Assembly: GCA_004210915.1 (NCBI GenBank)
Contig: SEGS01000003.1
Span: 26,265 to 90,264, forward strand
Direction of reading: 5' to 3'
Origin: Variovorax sp.
Lineage (GTDB): Bacteria; Pseudomonadota; Gammaproteobacteria; Burkholderiales; Burkholderiaceae_C
Length of the DNA stretch: 64,000 nt
A program made the position numbers and the translations under genes. The notes under the pieces are model-generated. The model had not been told where the DNA came from. It did no database searches and saw nothing but the letters and a program-made list of their open reading frames with translations. This document shows positions 54,901-60,269 of the stretch, in pieces. How positions within the stretch are numbered: the first letter of the stretch is position 1; each line of letters starts with the position of its first letter.

Positions 54901-56505
54901 CATCGCCACGCGCACGCCGACCGCACCCGAAACATCGATGGTGGCGCCGCCCTCGACGTCGGCGCGCGCGGCGTTGACCAGTACCTGGCCGCCGGTTGCG
55001 AGCGTCATTGAATCCGCCTTGAAGCCGACCATGCCCGCGCTGTCGACCAGCACCAGCGACTGGTCACGGCGATGCGCTACGCCGTCGCCGACCTTGTCCG
55101 AGTCCTTGATCAATGCATCACGCTGCGCGTCCAGCGCCGTCGCGGCCGCCCCGTCGAGCAGGACGGCGGTGAGGCTGCCCTTGTCCAGCATGACCCGGCC
55201 GTCCACATCGCCAGCCGCGTTGTTCAGGTGGATGGTGCCTCGCGTGTAGACGCTGGTGGTCGCCACGGCAACGCCTTGCTGGCGCACATCGTGGCCGCCC
55301 AGGGTGATGTCGCCGGTGACCGCCTGCAGCAGTCCGGTATTGCTGGCCGTCCCGCTGGCAGAGCCGGCCTGGCGCAGCGTGGTCACGATGTTGCCGCGCG
55401 TGCTCGAGTTCTGGTTGGCGTCGCTGGCCACGCCGCGGCGGATGACAAAAGCGTCCCCGGCCGCCAGCACCGCCTGGCCCGACTCGGTGACAATCTCGCC
55501 CGCGTTGCGCACCTCGCTGCCGAGCAGCAGCACGTAGCCGCCGCCCTCGGTAACGCTGCCAGGCTTGTGCGTCTGCAGGCGCGCGCCGGCCTCGACTGTC
55601 ACGCCCGCGCTGGCCGCGCTGTGGCTGAAGCTGGAGGCGCTGGTCGACAGGTCGTTCGCGAAGGACGGGATGAAAGCGTTGCCCTGTGCATCGCTGTAGA
55701 GGCCTTTTTTGAACTGTGCGTCGGTCATGCCCACGGCGGAAGCCGCCAGATTGCGCGTGTTGACCTGGCTGCTGCCGCTGAACAGGATACCGTTGCGGTT
55801 GACGACCAGCACCGTGCCCTCGGCCTTGATCTGACCGCGGATCTCGCTCGGGCGCGCCAGCGGATCATTCACGCGGTTGAGCACCGACCACTCCTTTTGC
55901 TGCTGGAACTCCAGCGTCGTGTTCTTGCCGACGTTGAAGGTCTCCCAATTCAGGATCGCCTTGTCCGAGGTCTGCGCCACGGTGACATTCGTTTTGCCGC
56001 CCTGGCTCGCTTGCACCGGCCCATTGGCGTTGATCCAGCCGGCCGTGAGCGAGTTCGTGTCGACCTTCAGGCCGCCTTCCACCAGCCCGTCGGGTACCGC
56101 GCTGCCGGCAGCAATGGCTACCGCGCGCGCTGCCGCCTGCGCGGCCTGCTGCGCCGCGATGCTGCGTGCGGCGATGTTCAGGTTGTTGATGGAGCGGCTG
56201 AGTTGATCATTCGCCTGCTGCTGTTGCGCGACCGGGCTGGTAAGGCTGGAGGCCAGCGTGCCGTTCGGCAAACGACCTGTCTGCACCGCCTGGTTTTGTA
56301 CCGCTCCCTTGTTGGCGAACCATGCGCCGCTGAAGGCCCGCTGCGCATGCGCCGCATCGGCGGCTCCACCCGCCAGCAGGGCCAGTGCCAGCGCGTGCAC
56401 CAGCGGCTTGAGGCGCAGTGCTTTTACAGAGGCATTCCGCGCGCCGGCTTGACGGCTGGTGGTGCTGGACAGGTTGGACGGGTTGGCGGTGGTGCTGCGC
56501 TGCAT
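42964..56505 (-). CDS. giant filamentous-haemagglutinin-family exoprotein, TpsA3
   Basis: This 4513-residue protein is the largest and most divergent of the three exoproteins. It has a signal peptide (1-54, ending AAHA), then QRAFSGAWFANKG. The TPS domain includes NWETFNVGKNTTLEFQQQK and VNRNGILFSGSSQVNTRNL. A very long beta-helix-like body follows. The DUF3739-type end reads INIFAKGDILMGQSRIFT, GNILAWSAEGDINAGRGSKT, GDIDLIAPLGTIDAGEAG. Two stretches rich in LPAGTVL-type repeats, near residues 1110-1190 and 3000-3100, are absent from the paralogues. A cysteine pair near 2223-2229 (GTCAAGTACAGE) is the only one I noticed. ATG 56505 has AAGGGA 8 nt upstream. It lies downstream of fecR3 and has a composite Pho/ECF promoter. 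It should be exported by the TpsB encoded next. Confidence 0.94.
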   Translation of the reverse strand: MQRSTTANPSNLSSTTSRQAGARNASVKALRLKPLVHALALALLAGGAADAAHAQRAFSGAWFANKGAVQNQAVQTGRLPNGTLASSLTSPVAQQQQANDQLSRSINNLNIAARSIAAQQAAQAAARAVAIAAGSAVPDGLVEGGLKVDTNSLTAGWINANGPVQASQGGKTNVTVAQTSDKAILNWETFNVGKNTTLEFQQQKEWSVLNRVNDPLARPSEIRGQIKAEGTVLVVNRNGILFSGSSQVNTRNLAASAVGMTDAQFKKGLYSDAQGNAFIPSFANDLSTSASSFSHSAASAGVTVEAGARLQTHKPGSVTEGGGYVLLLGSEVRNAGEIVTESGQAVLAAGDAFVIRRGVASDANQNSSTRGNIVTTLRQAGSASGTASNTGLLQAVTGDITLGGHDVRQQGVAVATTSVYTRGTIHLNNAAGDVDGRVMLDKGSLTAVLLDGAAATALDAQRDALIKDSDKVGDGVAHRRDQSLVLVDSAGMVGFKADSMTLATGGQVLVNAARADVEGGATIDVSGAVGVRVAMESNNVLVNVQGNEQRDAPVNRDDKSLNSKDIWIDRRNLVLVPAGTNGYVTERWYTAGGLLEVGGYLGITGHGIGEWMAQGGTVQFSGGDVATHAGSLINLAGGTLDVQTGYINQTFLKGADGNLYNASTAPGDLLYTGVYKGFEDTSKRWGVTESFYNPLIAPARRLENGYTVGRDAGRLVVATRAATLEGEVGGDAFHGMRQTRARDAGLDGYEQAQTAAAQRGQLVVGSYQPVYEKDSGQLRYNPGALANEIIIGSGPSAAGRIVLDAGWLGAQQFGSLNAYALGSLVVDEAVGVAHGGSIALHATDVQVNADLTARGGSIVLGNLVERVTNASLGWQIGAIAAQPPAGSVAQTVISDGVTLDARGEWTNLRLDPVEGRGLPFIDGGRIDIRSSGNVTVASGALLDASSGAALLAKGNESGGKGGSITLIADGLSQGGGTGGRLVLDGELRAHGVKGGGTLHLQTGGAVVIGGQVAGSDGTLQAGQASLSDLVTQDAFTVAAGAALPADYHYIRTRAMPGEAVAGAPLVQWNVPDSWVTLGAAWTLPRPTGSNDNYSIGTQAGQNYNIYSWASPVTLPAGTVITSMAGMGFPVAYVLPADAFPTGIGITPAAGMMKAGTLAATDITFAAGTLLRAGTVLPQAVAVAPLMHLKADTFRQGFSRYEVVGMGGVAVAEGADLAVRMPVLQFDRHAAHELATGADPAGALAVRELPLFTEDATARRLTQRAGASLALAAGGPGMALAPTLAVGVDARITVDPGKSIALAGNGQVTIDGELHAAGGRIDVKGLGYGNDDIGSVRGHDRSVWIGEHAVLDVAGIAHTALDARGGRYGVVQGGGSIQIGGTYDAAAGSASAIDNFIVVRSGARLDASGAAGVLDLPQQGAVTVASNGGLVYLSSFNGLYLDGDLRAASGGAGAAGGTLAIALETPNYQVAAGPDARVLVHRELTLAMQQQPEALAAGLLPGQADPALVYGHARLGADRIEAGGFDNLGLLVNGVISLEDGLALRMGQSLRLTARNLSLAQGAGSGASVQLAAPYVRLAGTTRNQKDFNLMPTPGAPTAGAAALPGVADGSTLQVESSLLDVIDNVSFGTEGYVRQNPGDVRVTRPGFDLVELRSEGDLRFLASSQGSSINTSLTTVGDLVLAASQLYPATGARAVVTAGRKGAVDQWGTYQVSFDAERSLRIEHNGPVAAALPYSVFGSLQLLSANVEQGGVVRAPLGTITVGIGSASNVPASSVRLLPGSITSVSASGLAMPYGGTVDNLTYNYAGLDVPYYGLGDLMGSVRLAATDIDVQPGATLDLRGGGELKGAGFLTGRGGSTDARLNPLVQLGKNGFVLPGLATNPVYAIVPGVQAPAAPVAGVNGEKGAGEPAVGRQITISDGVPGLAAGTYTLLPSTYALMPGAFRVELNGLASSTGVFGVASPMRNGSWSTATRLGIANTGIADVLPTQAVLTPADTLRAYSQYNETSYAQFGLDWALRDNVPRPQLERDARVLTLLPGQQLQVAAGTVHFAAAEGGRGGTVSLIAPRIEVRAVGTAPTAGYGGISVEAGMLNNIGAGVIAIGGMPSSTFSASLGYGSTSNAWKVGLGSAYDAPAEIVLRGGAVLSAAQVLLVTGRIAGGITVEQGAGIDTLGRGAAAWSSADGFVVTPGSTSLLALTNGRLDVLAPTVGDSWTGTGAGYIHIGTCAAGTACAGETRLYAEGSISAVTDQSFLLADSVRYGARDLVLAVGAINVGSQAQLVSAGAGGILPAGLTLDQQVLDRLLRGDTSTGAPALENLVLTARDSVNFFGNVNLSTVDAASGKSSLERLVLGAPALYGYGQAGEVARIQTDTLVWNGATTPAGSVMAGGAGTGSGQLVVDARQIEFGYGPRSQPDSVNSHDRLVLGFESVDLNASERITANHKGSLAVYQQQGAWNATTKAFDYSGGNLNLRTPLLTGHAGSVNTLKAGGALTATALQGGASPLPDNATLADALGATLSLDAGGSLTVDTAVLLPSGKLTLSAAGDVALAGGAQLDLAGRKIAFFDVSQYSWGGDVTLDSRSGNVTQSTASRIDLSADRNRAGALKALALDGTVNLAGAIDGSATGYYDAGGTQVPFAAGTLDVRGLRITDFAGLNTRLSEGGVFGGRSFQLKQGDLVIGDELKAREVNVSVDNGSLAVNGRIDASGEQAGSIRLAANHGVTIAGTAVLDASASVLRRDSYGQVIEAPNRAVIEIDSGDGRLVLAPGATMRLDGAGANASYGTVALNAPRLGGATGSDVNIDAAATLTITGARSIAVNAFQRYANAPVGTEATADGRPYQTIDQKWLDDRHAESATFITNALANGGLMNGKLAGLRAYADAFRLRPGVEVATTGDLHVDGDIDLSGHRYASVNPHSPLTGVYGSGEAGALVLRAGGNLQVFGSISDGFDGSKLGASPDDNGWVLPAGRMPFGGDLVIPHAGVATLDTGTVFKTGRTLNYDLPVAGVTLPAGTVLPVALPLGQTLTLPAGTVLSAAVRDAHGDVLLAAGTVLREPLALAAGQKLDAGFRLTTSTQLAATYWPAGVALPANLTLSQPLTLAKGAIVPSETDVVLPGGAEMVNLRPLDAQGSQGRTWALAPLLAAGSQSSDLRLVAGADLTAADSRMTLPKSTARLQLADTHFGLGTAYEQTYQIPLDVEASFLDDLNGAYGFDWQAGTLLDAATIQMLKDYGLFSQSIEELNDYGYGTVVEFVSAVESRKPVRQQLFSVLRTGTGDLDLVSAGDFDMRTPYGVYTSGTSSASPGAGFDRARARLPDGSILQPEGASYESLVDGGAASLYAAWYPEHGGNVLVRAGGDLKGDLIGKGGTTDIGYTFANSRPQHGTTAVGNWLWRQGTGSVEQGAGAVPTAWWINFGTYVAGSAAGSRDLYGSFLFGNDPSLVGFTGVGTLGGGNLRVEARGDAGMVDARGSGVANVAGQIGTGSGHSPRSQGLHLVVGSTGRITADGTLVQTGGGDLDLRLGGTLNPDATQRRNEHDLNSTFVNLRGALHIEAGSIGGVQPRYGVSNHIDTRTGDAFAAGAALAGGGPILVLGDSTVRIDTRGDLVLGGVADPGRTLLLESTSFNYQGTQHAALGWNWFSMWTPATSIDLLSAGGNLTPTTAWGEGGGQEDVRWNAEGRNQSAGDDGYFYPSILRAAAANGSLYYGVSTATMTNPFGPTPLRVAFGVTLAPSPIGPHFTNVTGKGELQLLAGESIYASGLTFNASTADPAALPGVFRPGFLGQVAERGGGQYGFDPLWVHNSPAEAAAMNSWLTTEGGRFNVAPLFTFGTPATSAYATVGQDPARYYAVGGDIVGLRVGSEVLLGFPAGATGVRYEASTPVAIRAGRDITDSGTQLGRKDTVTGRKTSTADSRGNLIAHAFADDVSVVEAGRDIRYSSFYVTGPGLLDVSAGRNIYLADKGEFKSLGAIVDVVPGDRASGASISVAAGMGAGAHWDAFAARYLDPAKLANLEQPFADQPGTSLYDYSGALTMAQWLTREFGYDAQKHGTPDAFMAARQGELDAARNAALNQGGTAANRSLAREYKVESRLHLVNWLTERFGTTAGNRSGLHFDAATMDPRAFFAALPLEQQRGFLRGVYYAEIKAAGREYNDVDGKRYGSYLRGREAIATLLPSQDAQGQALSYEGDLTMFSSALYFNADYVNNNTGQARPRPGVKYLTYDEWVALNRPGYGVSFFDVLDAGIHTNFGGDISIMTPGGRTLVGVDGGFNPGPGSGVMTQGEGDINIFAKGDILMGQSRIFTTFGGNILAWSAEGDINAGRGSKTTVVATPQRRVYDSVGNVSLSPATPTTGAGIATLNPIPEVPPGDIDLIAPLGTIDAGEAGIRVSGNVNLAAMQVVNADNIQVQGEAIGIPVVAAVNIGALTNASAAASQAAVAAQEVMQRERAAARQNLPSVFTVRVLGFGSEPMEQAPAGESQGRAQQVSYNPQGVVQVLGAGALSEGEMQALTVRERRAVGR

Positions 56506-56620
56506 GAAGACTATCCCTTTTCGTGATCCGTTGGCTGGCCGTTGCGCAGGAAAAGGACGATCACGCGCTCGCCGCAATGCGGCCGCGCAGACCGACCCGG
56601 TCCTGGCTTGTGCTTGCTAT

Positions 56621-56667
56621 GACAGTCCGGGGATGGGCGCGACTGCAGCCTGTCACGAAAATTTCAC
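56621..56667 (-). promoter_or_regulatory. composite Pho-box/ECF promoter of tpsA3
   Basis: The inverted Pho-like box (plus strand CTGTCAC-GAAA-ATTTCAC, 56650-56667) is followed in the gene direction after 3 nt by GCAGT, 15 nt, and ACTGTC, then ATAGC. The -10 differs from CCGTCT, but the spacing and the following ATAGC match the tpsB promoter. Confidence 0.6.
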
Positions 56668-56719
56668 AAACGGTTGATGTCGGCGGCATGACAACCGCAA
56701 AGCCTTCGCCGGGACATGG

Positions 56720-57700
56720 CTAGGCAGCGGCACGGCCGAGCAGCACGATGCCGCCCGGCAGGTGCGTGACCTCGACGCCGTAGCCGTCACGTATCAACGC
56801 GATCAGGTCGTCCAGCCGCCGCGTCGACAGGCTGGCCTGCACGCGCGTTTTTCCCAGTTCGCGGCTGGTCAGCACGATCTTGCCGGGCCGGTAGCGGTTG
56901 ACCTCGTCGATGACGGTGGCCAACGGAGTCTGGTTGAACACCAGCAGGCTGCGGCGCCAGGCGGTGACCTCATCTGCGTCGGCGCGCATGACCTCGCCCA
57001 GGCCAGCCGACCCGTAGGTCACCTGCGCGCCTGCCGGCACCGTCACGCGGGCGCCGCTACCCTCGCCGCTGACGAGCACATCGCCGGACAGGCAGGTCAC
57101 GCAGGCGTCACGGCCGGTGTGCCGGATGTTGAAGCGCGCGCCCGACGCGGCGACGATGCCGGCGCCAGCCTTGACGCGCAGCGGTGCGGTATCGCCCTGC
57201 GCATTGCCCGGTGCCAGTATTTCAGCCTCGCCCGAGACCAGCTCGAAACCGCCGCCCGCCGCGCCGTCGCGCAAGTTGATCTGCGTCTGCGTGTTCATCT
57301 GCACCAGCACGCCGCCGTCGAGCGCCAACTCCCGCTGCTCGCCGGTCGCGGTTCGGTAATCGGCCGCCAGCACGGTGACTGCGGGCCACAAGTCGAGCGG
57401 CGGGCGGACGGCAAGCCAGCCGACGAGCGCGGCCGCCGTGCCGCCCAAAAAAGCCCTGCGTCCGGCACGCAGGCGGGCAGACGGATGGCCGCCCTGCCTC
57501 GGCGCCGAATGCACCGGTTGCGCCGACAGTGCCGACGCCGGCGCCACCGCCTGCCAGACCGCACGAGCCCGCACGAAAGCCGTGGCGTGCGCACGGCTCT
57601 GGCGGCACCAGCGCTTGAAGGCCTCGCCGTCTTCGGCAGTCACGTCGCCGGATGCCAACCGGACGGCCCAGGCTTCGGCCTCGCGTTCGATGGCGATCAT
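56720..57700 (-). CDS. FecR-type anti-sigma factor, module 3
   Basis: This protein of about 326 residues repeats the FecR plan. The sigma-binding start is EREAEAWAVRLASGDVTAED, KRWCRQSRAHATAF. A twin-arginine-like motif RRAFLGG (Arg81-82) leads into a hydrophobic segment. The FecR domain begins TATGEQRELAL, and the DUF4974-like end contains LATVIDEVNRYRPGKIVLTS and closes LPGGIVLLGRAAA. ATG 57700 has AGGA 9 nt upstream; ATG 57730 overlaps the end of sig3 by 8 nt and is also possible. It is translated together with sig3 in either case. It should sequester the module 3 sigma factor. Confidence 0.9.
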   Translation of the reverse strand: MIAIEREAEAWAVRLASGDVTAEDGEAFKRWCRQSRAHATAFVRARAVWQAVAPASALSAQPVHSAPRQGGHPSARLRAGRRAFLGGTAAALVGWLAVRPPLDLWPAVTVLAADYRTATGEQRELALDGGVLVQMNTQTQINLRDGAAGGGFELVSGEAEILAPGNAQGDTAPLRVKAGAGIVAASGARFNIRHTGRDACVTCLSGDVLVSGEGSGARVTVPAGAQVTYGSAGLGEVMRADADEVTAWRRSLLVFNQTPLATVIDEVNRYRPGKIVLTSRELGKTRVQASLSTRRLDDLIALIRDGYGVEVTHLPGGIVLLGRAAA

Positions 57701-57722
57701 GGACGGGTTTCCTGGCTTTTCA

Positions 57723-58280
57723 TCACGCATCCTGTCTAGACTGTTTTCCGGCGCCGGGACCGAAGCGCTGGATGAAATCACGGCCCAGCCGCTCGCAGCA
57801 ATGCTCCAGCGCTGCGCGCAATTCTTTCTCGACCGTCCGCGGCGAGACACCGAAGCGCAGCGCGATGTCGCGGTGCGGCAGTTCCTCGACCCGCGCGGCC
57901 AGCAACATGGCGCGGCGGCGGCGCGGCAACTCCGCCATCGCGCGGTCCAGCGCCTCCAGCTCGGCGCGCCCTTCGGCGGTCCGCGCCGGGTCGGCCATCT
58001 CGTCGGCCATGTCGTAAAGCTCTTCGACCTCCGCCACCGTGATCAGGCGCGCACTGCTCTTGCGCTGGTCTTCCGCCACGTTGAGCGCGATGCGAAAGAG
58101 GTAGGCCGACGGGTACTGCACGGCCCCCTGGTCGCGCATATTTTCAAGGCGCAGGTAGGTCTCGTGCAGCGCGTCATTCGCCAGGTCTTCCGAGCCGAGC
58201 CGGAGCTGCAGGTGTTTCCTGAACTGGCTGTAGCGCGTCATGAAGAGCGCGCGCAGCGTATTTTTGAGCGACTCCGTCAT
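57723..58280 (-). CDS. ECF (FecI-like) sigma factor, module 3
   Basis: This 185-residue sigma factor shows region 2 (about 10-85: FMTRYSQFRKHLQLRLGSED, ANDALHETYLRLENMRD, PSAYLFRIALNVAEDQR) and region 4 (about 112-172: LPRRRRAMLLAARVEELPHR, ALRFGVSPRTVEKELRAALE). It begins 4 nt after the STN3 stop and ends inside or next to the start of fecR3, so the three genes are tightly coupled. It is the most divergent of the three sigma factors in region 4, which could mean a different promoter preference; tpsA3 is indeed the output promoter with a variant -10. Confidence 0.92.
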   Translation of the reverse strand: MTESLKNTLRALFMTRYSQFRKHLQLRLGSEDLANDALHETYLRLENMRDQGAVQYPSAYLFRIALNVAEDQRKSSARLITVAEVEELYDMADEMADPARTAEGRAELEALDRAMAELPRRRRAMLLAARVEELPHRDIALRFGVSPRTVEKELRAALEHCCERLGRDFIQRFGPGAGKQSRQDA

Positions 58281-58284
58281 GCCT

Positions 58285-59010
58285 TTAGCGACTCCTCGCG
58301 GTCGCTGCCACGGCGCGGCAGTCCTGCGCCGGGTTCAGGCGCGGCACCAGCAGCAGCGTGACGGGCTGCGCCATGCCGTGGGGCGGCGGCGCGTCCAGCA
58401 CCAGCGACGACAGGTCGGCCGCCACCGCATCGTCCTGCGCGCGAACGCCGCTCGACTCCAGCACCTTCACCTGCCGCACCGCGCCTTCAGCATTGATCCA
58501 CACCTGCAAGCCGATGCGGTAGCGCCCGAAAAGCCGGGGCTGCGCGCGGCACAGTTGCCGGGTGATGGACTGCTGCAGCGTGGCCGCGAAAGGCGAGGCT
58601 GAAAAGGGAGCCAGGGCCCTGCCGGCCGCGCCTTCGCCTGCCGGGGCGGCATCCTCCGGGTGCATCAGATTTTCCGGGCCTGACGGCTCCGGCAGCAGCG
58701 GCGCCAGCGTGAAGGCATCACGCCCGACGTATCGCGGTGCGAGGTTGGTACCGGCCAGCATCCGGAACAAGGCTTCGTTCGGCCTGAACTCGCCCTTCAA
58801 CGCGTTCGATTGCCGACCGGCCGTGAGCTGGCTCGACACCAGAACCGAGTAGCCGGTGATGCCGCCGAACGCCTCCAGCGCCGATGACAGCGGCTGCGCG
58901 GGCACGTCGAACGCATGCACCGTCGGCGATGCACCGTCCACGCCCTCACGGGCAGCCGCGGCTTGTGCGGCCGTCAGCAACAAAACGGCAAGACACCATG
59001 ACAAAAGCAT
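58285..59010 (-). CDS. periplasmic STN-domain signalling protein with TonB-C-like domain, module 3
   Basis: This 241-residue protein has a signal peptide (1-20, ending AAAARE). Its STN domain spans about 33-100 (FDVPAQPLSSALEAFGGIT, GEFRPNEALFRMLAGTNLAP). Its TonB-C-like domain spans about 150-225 (LQVWINAEGAVRQVKVLESS, DDAVAADLSSLVLDAPPP). There is no receptor barrel. ATG 59010 has AGGA 6 nt upstream; the longer open frame above it is a low-complexity shadow. It heads module 3 and is driven from a Pho-box promoter shared with the divergent small secreted protein. It should relay a periplasmic or envelope signal to FecR3. Confidence 0.87.
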   Translation of the reverse strand: MLLSWCLAVLLLTAAQAAAAREGVDGASPTVHAFDVPAQPLSSALEAFGGITGYSVLVSSQLTAGRQSNALKGEFRPNEALFRMLAGTNLAPRYVGRDAFTLAPLLPEPSGPENLMHPEDAAPAGEGAAGRALAPFSASPFAATLQQSITRQLCRAQPRLFGRYRIGLQVWINAEGAVRQVKVLESSGVRAQDDAVAADLSSLVLDAPPPHGMAQPVTLLLVPRLNPAQDCRAVAATARSR

Positions 59011-59186
59011 GGGGGTTCCTGCAGGATGGAGTCTGGGCATCAAAAGGGAGATCGAGAGGGCAGAAGCAGGAAGGCCAGAAAAACCAGGAAGGCAGGCAAG
59101 ACGAGCAGTCCGGCTTCGCGGGAGTATCAAGTTTGACGGCGTAAATATGCAGGGCCTCGGACCAACCGGCGCCCGGGTGCAGCGGG

Positions 59187-59220
59187 ATCGTAGGAGCGGC
59201 TCGTGAAATCTTCGTGACAG
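59187..59220 (-). promoter_or_regulatory. PhoB-type promoter of the STN3-sig3-fecR3 operon
   Basis: On the minus strand CTGTCAC-GAAG-ATTTCAC is followed by exactly 10 nt and TACGAT, the same hexamer and spacing as the STN1 promoter. The box overlaps the divergent plus-strand element. Confidence 0.72.
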
Positions 59221-59249
59221 GCCAGCAGTGCGCGCAAACCGACACGTCG
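59203..59249 (+). promoter_or_regulatory. candidate Pho/ECF promoter of the small secreted protein
   Basis: Read on the plus strand, the same Pho-like box (inverted relative to this gene, as before tpsA3) is followed after 4 nt by GCAGT, 14 nt, and ACGTCG. The CGTC core therefore lies at the same distance from the box as in tpsB. The fit to CCGTCT is imperfect, so this is a candidate only. Confidence 0.42.
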
Positions 59250-59287
59250 CTGACATATCGAAGGCACAAGATGAAGGGAGAATTTTC

Positions 59288-59674
59288 ATGAACCACCTTC
59301 GCCTGCTCCGCTGCCTCCTTCGCCTCGCCAGGCTCATCGCGCTGTCGGTCGTCGCTGTGTGCTGCGGCGTGCAAGCCCAGCCTGTGCCCGATGCGCCGCC
59401 CGGCACGCTCGACGACGACACCTGCATCGAAGTCGAGGTCAACGGCGTCACCGCGCCCTCGTACGGTTGCCTCACGCTCAAACTCAAGCCGAAGCCAGTG
59501 CCAGTGCCAGTTCCAGGGACGCAGGCCGCGGGTGCACCGCCGCCCGCCCTCGGCTCTGAAAGCATCGTGCAGAAACCGGGCAACCAGCTTGGACTTTTCA
59601 ACCGCGCCGCGACCAGCCACCGCATGGGCAATGCGTTCGGGAATTCAGTGGTGCCGCAACGTCCGGCGCGGTAG
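59288..59674 (+). CDS. small secreted protein
   Basis: I do not recognise this 128-residue protein. A signal peptide (1-31, ending GVQAQP) is followed by a short region with a possible disulfide pair (DDDTCIEVEV and APSYGCLTLKL), a KPKPVPVPVPVPG-like linker and a polar C-terminus (QLGLFNRAATSHRMGNAFGN). GGGAG lies 7 nt before ATG 59288, which is a strong site. It is divergent from STN3, with a shared Pho-like box between them, and is the only plus-strand gene inside the regulon. It could be an exported ligand or accessory factor for the module 3 signalling proteins, but nothing in the sequence proves this. Confidence 0.75.
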   Translation: MNHLRLLRCLLRLARLIALSVVAVCCGVQAQPVPDAPPGTLDDDTCIEVEVNGVTAPSYGCLTLKLKPKPVPVPVPGTQAAGAPPPALGSESIVQKPGNQLGLFNRAATSHRMGNAFGNSVVPQRPAR

Positions 59675-59701
59675 CCCTTGCCGGACCGGCGCCGGTGAGT
59701 G

Positions 59702-60250
59702 TCACGAAAGGCGACTCGCCGCGGCGGCTGGCAGGCGGGTTGAGAAGACCAGCCAGGCATGCAGCACGCCGGCGTGTGCAAACGACAGCACGCTGAAAGC
59801 CGCGGTCATGCCCAGGCTCGCGAGCAATACGGCCAGGCCCGGCAGCCCCGCAGCTGTCCTCGCGGAAAGCAACACGTCCGCCATGAATCCCGTCTCCCAG
59901 CCCAGCCACGTGAAGCCGATGCCGCCGGCGAACAGGCTGGCCATCGCGTAAACCGCGACCACCTGCAAGCGGCTGGTAAAGGGGTGGCGCGCATGCACGG
60001 CGTTCACCGCCAGCGCCGCCATCAAATTGCCGAGCGGCACCAGCGCGACCAGGCCGGCCCAGAAGGCAGGATGGTCGCTGCGCGCATCACGGGCTAGCAA
60101 CGCACCCGTTACCAGCAAGGTCGGCGAGGTCAGGCTGGTGACAACGAGCGCCAGCAGTGGCGAAAGCCAGCGCGCCCCCCGGCGCTCCAGCGTTGCGCGG
60201 GGCAGGCCGCCCATTCCCTGCACCCCGGGCGGCACCGGCAGTGATGGCAT
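59702..60250 (-). CDS. four-helix membrane protein
   Basis: I do not recognise this 182-residue protein. It has four likely membrane segments, at about 33-53, 64-84, 100-125 and 135-165 (LLALVVTSLTSPTLLVTGAL, VALVPLGNLMAALAVNAV, YAMASLFAGGIGFTWLGW, LAVLLASLGMTAAFSVLSF). ATG 60250 was chosen because a predicted ECF-type -10 lies at 60275-60270 and GAGA sits 7 nt upstream; ATG 60262 would leave almost no leader. Its promoter element links it to the exoprotein regulon. Its function is unknown. Confidence 0.7.
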   Translation of the reverse strand: MPSLPVPPGVQGMGGLPRATLERRGARWLSPLLALVVTSLTSPTLLVTGALLARDARSDHPAFWAGLVALVPLGNLMAALAVNAVHARHPFTSRLQVVAVYAMASLFAGGIGFTWLGWETGFMADVLLSARTAAGLPGLAVLLASLGMTAAFSVLSFAHAGVLHAWLVFSTRLPAAAASRLS

Positions 60251-60269
60251 TTGGTTTCTCATGCCTTAT

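Noticed and set aside
59011..59781. Upstream extension of the STN3 gene
   Set aside because: It would overlap the Pho-type promoter and the small secreted gene; ATG 59010 has a good ribosome binding site and signal peptide.
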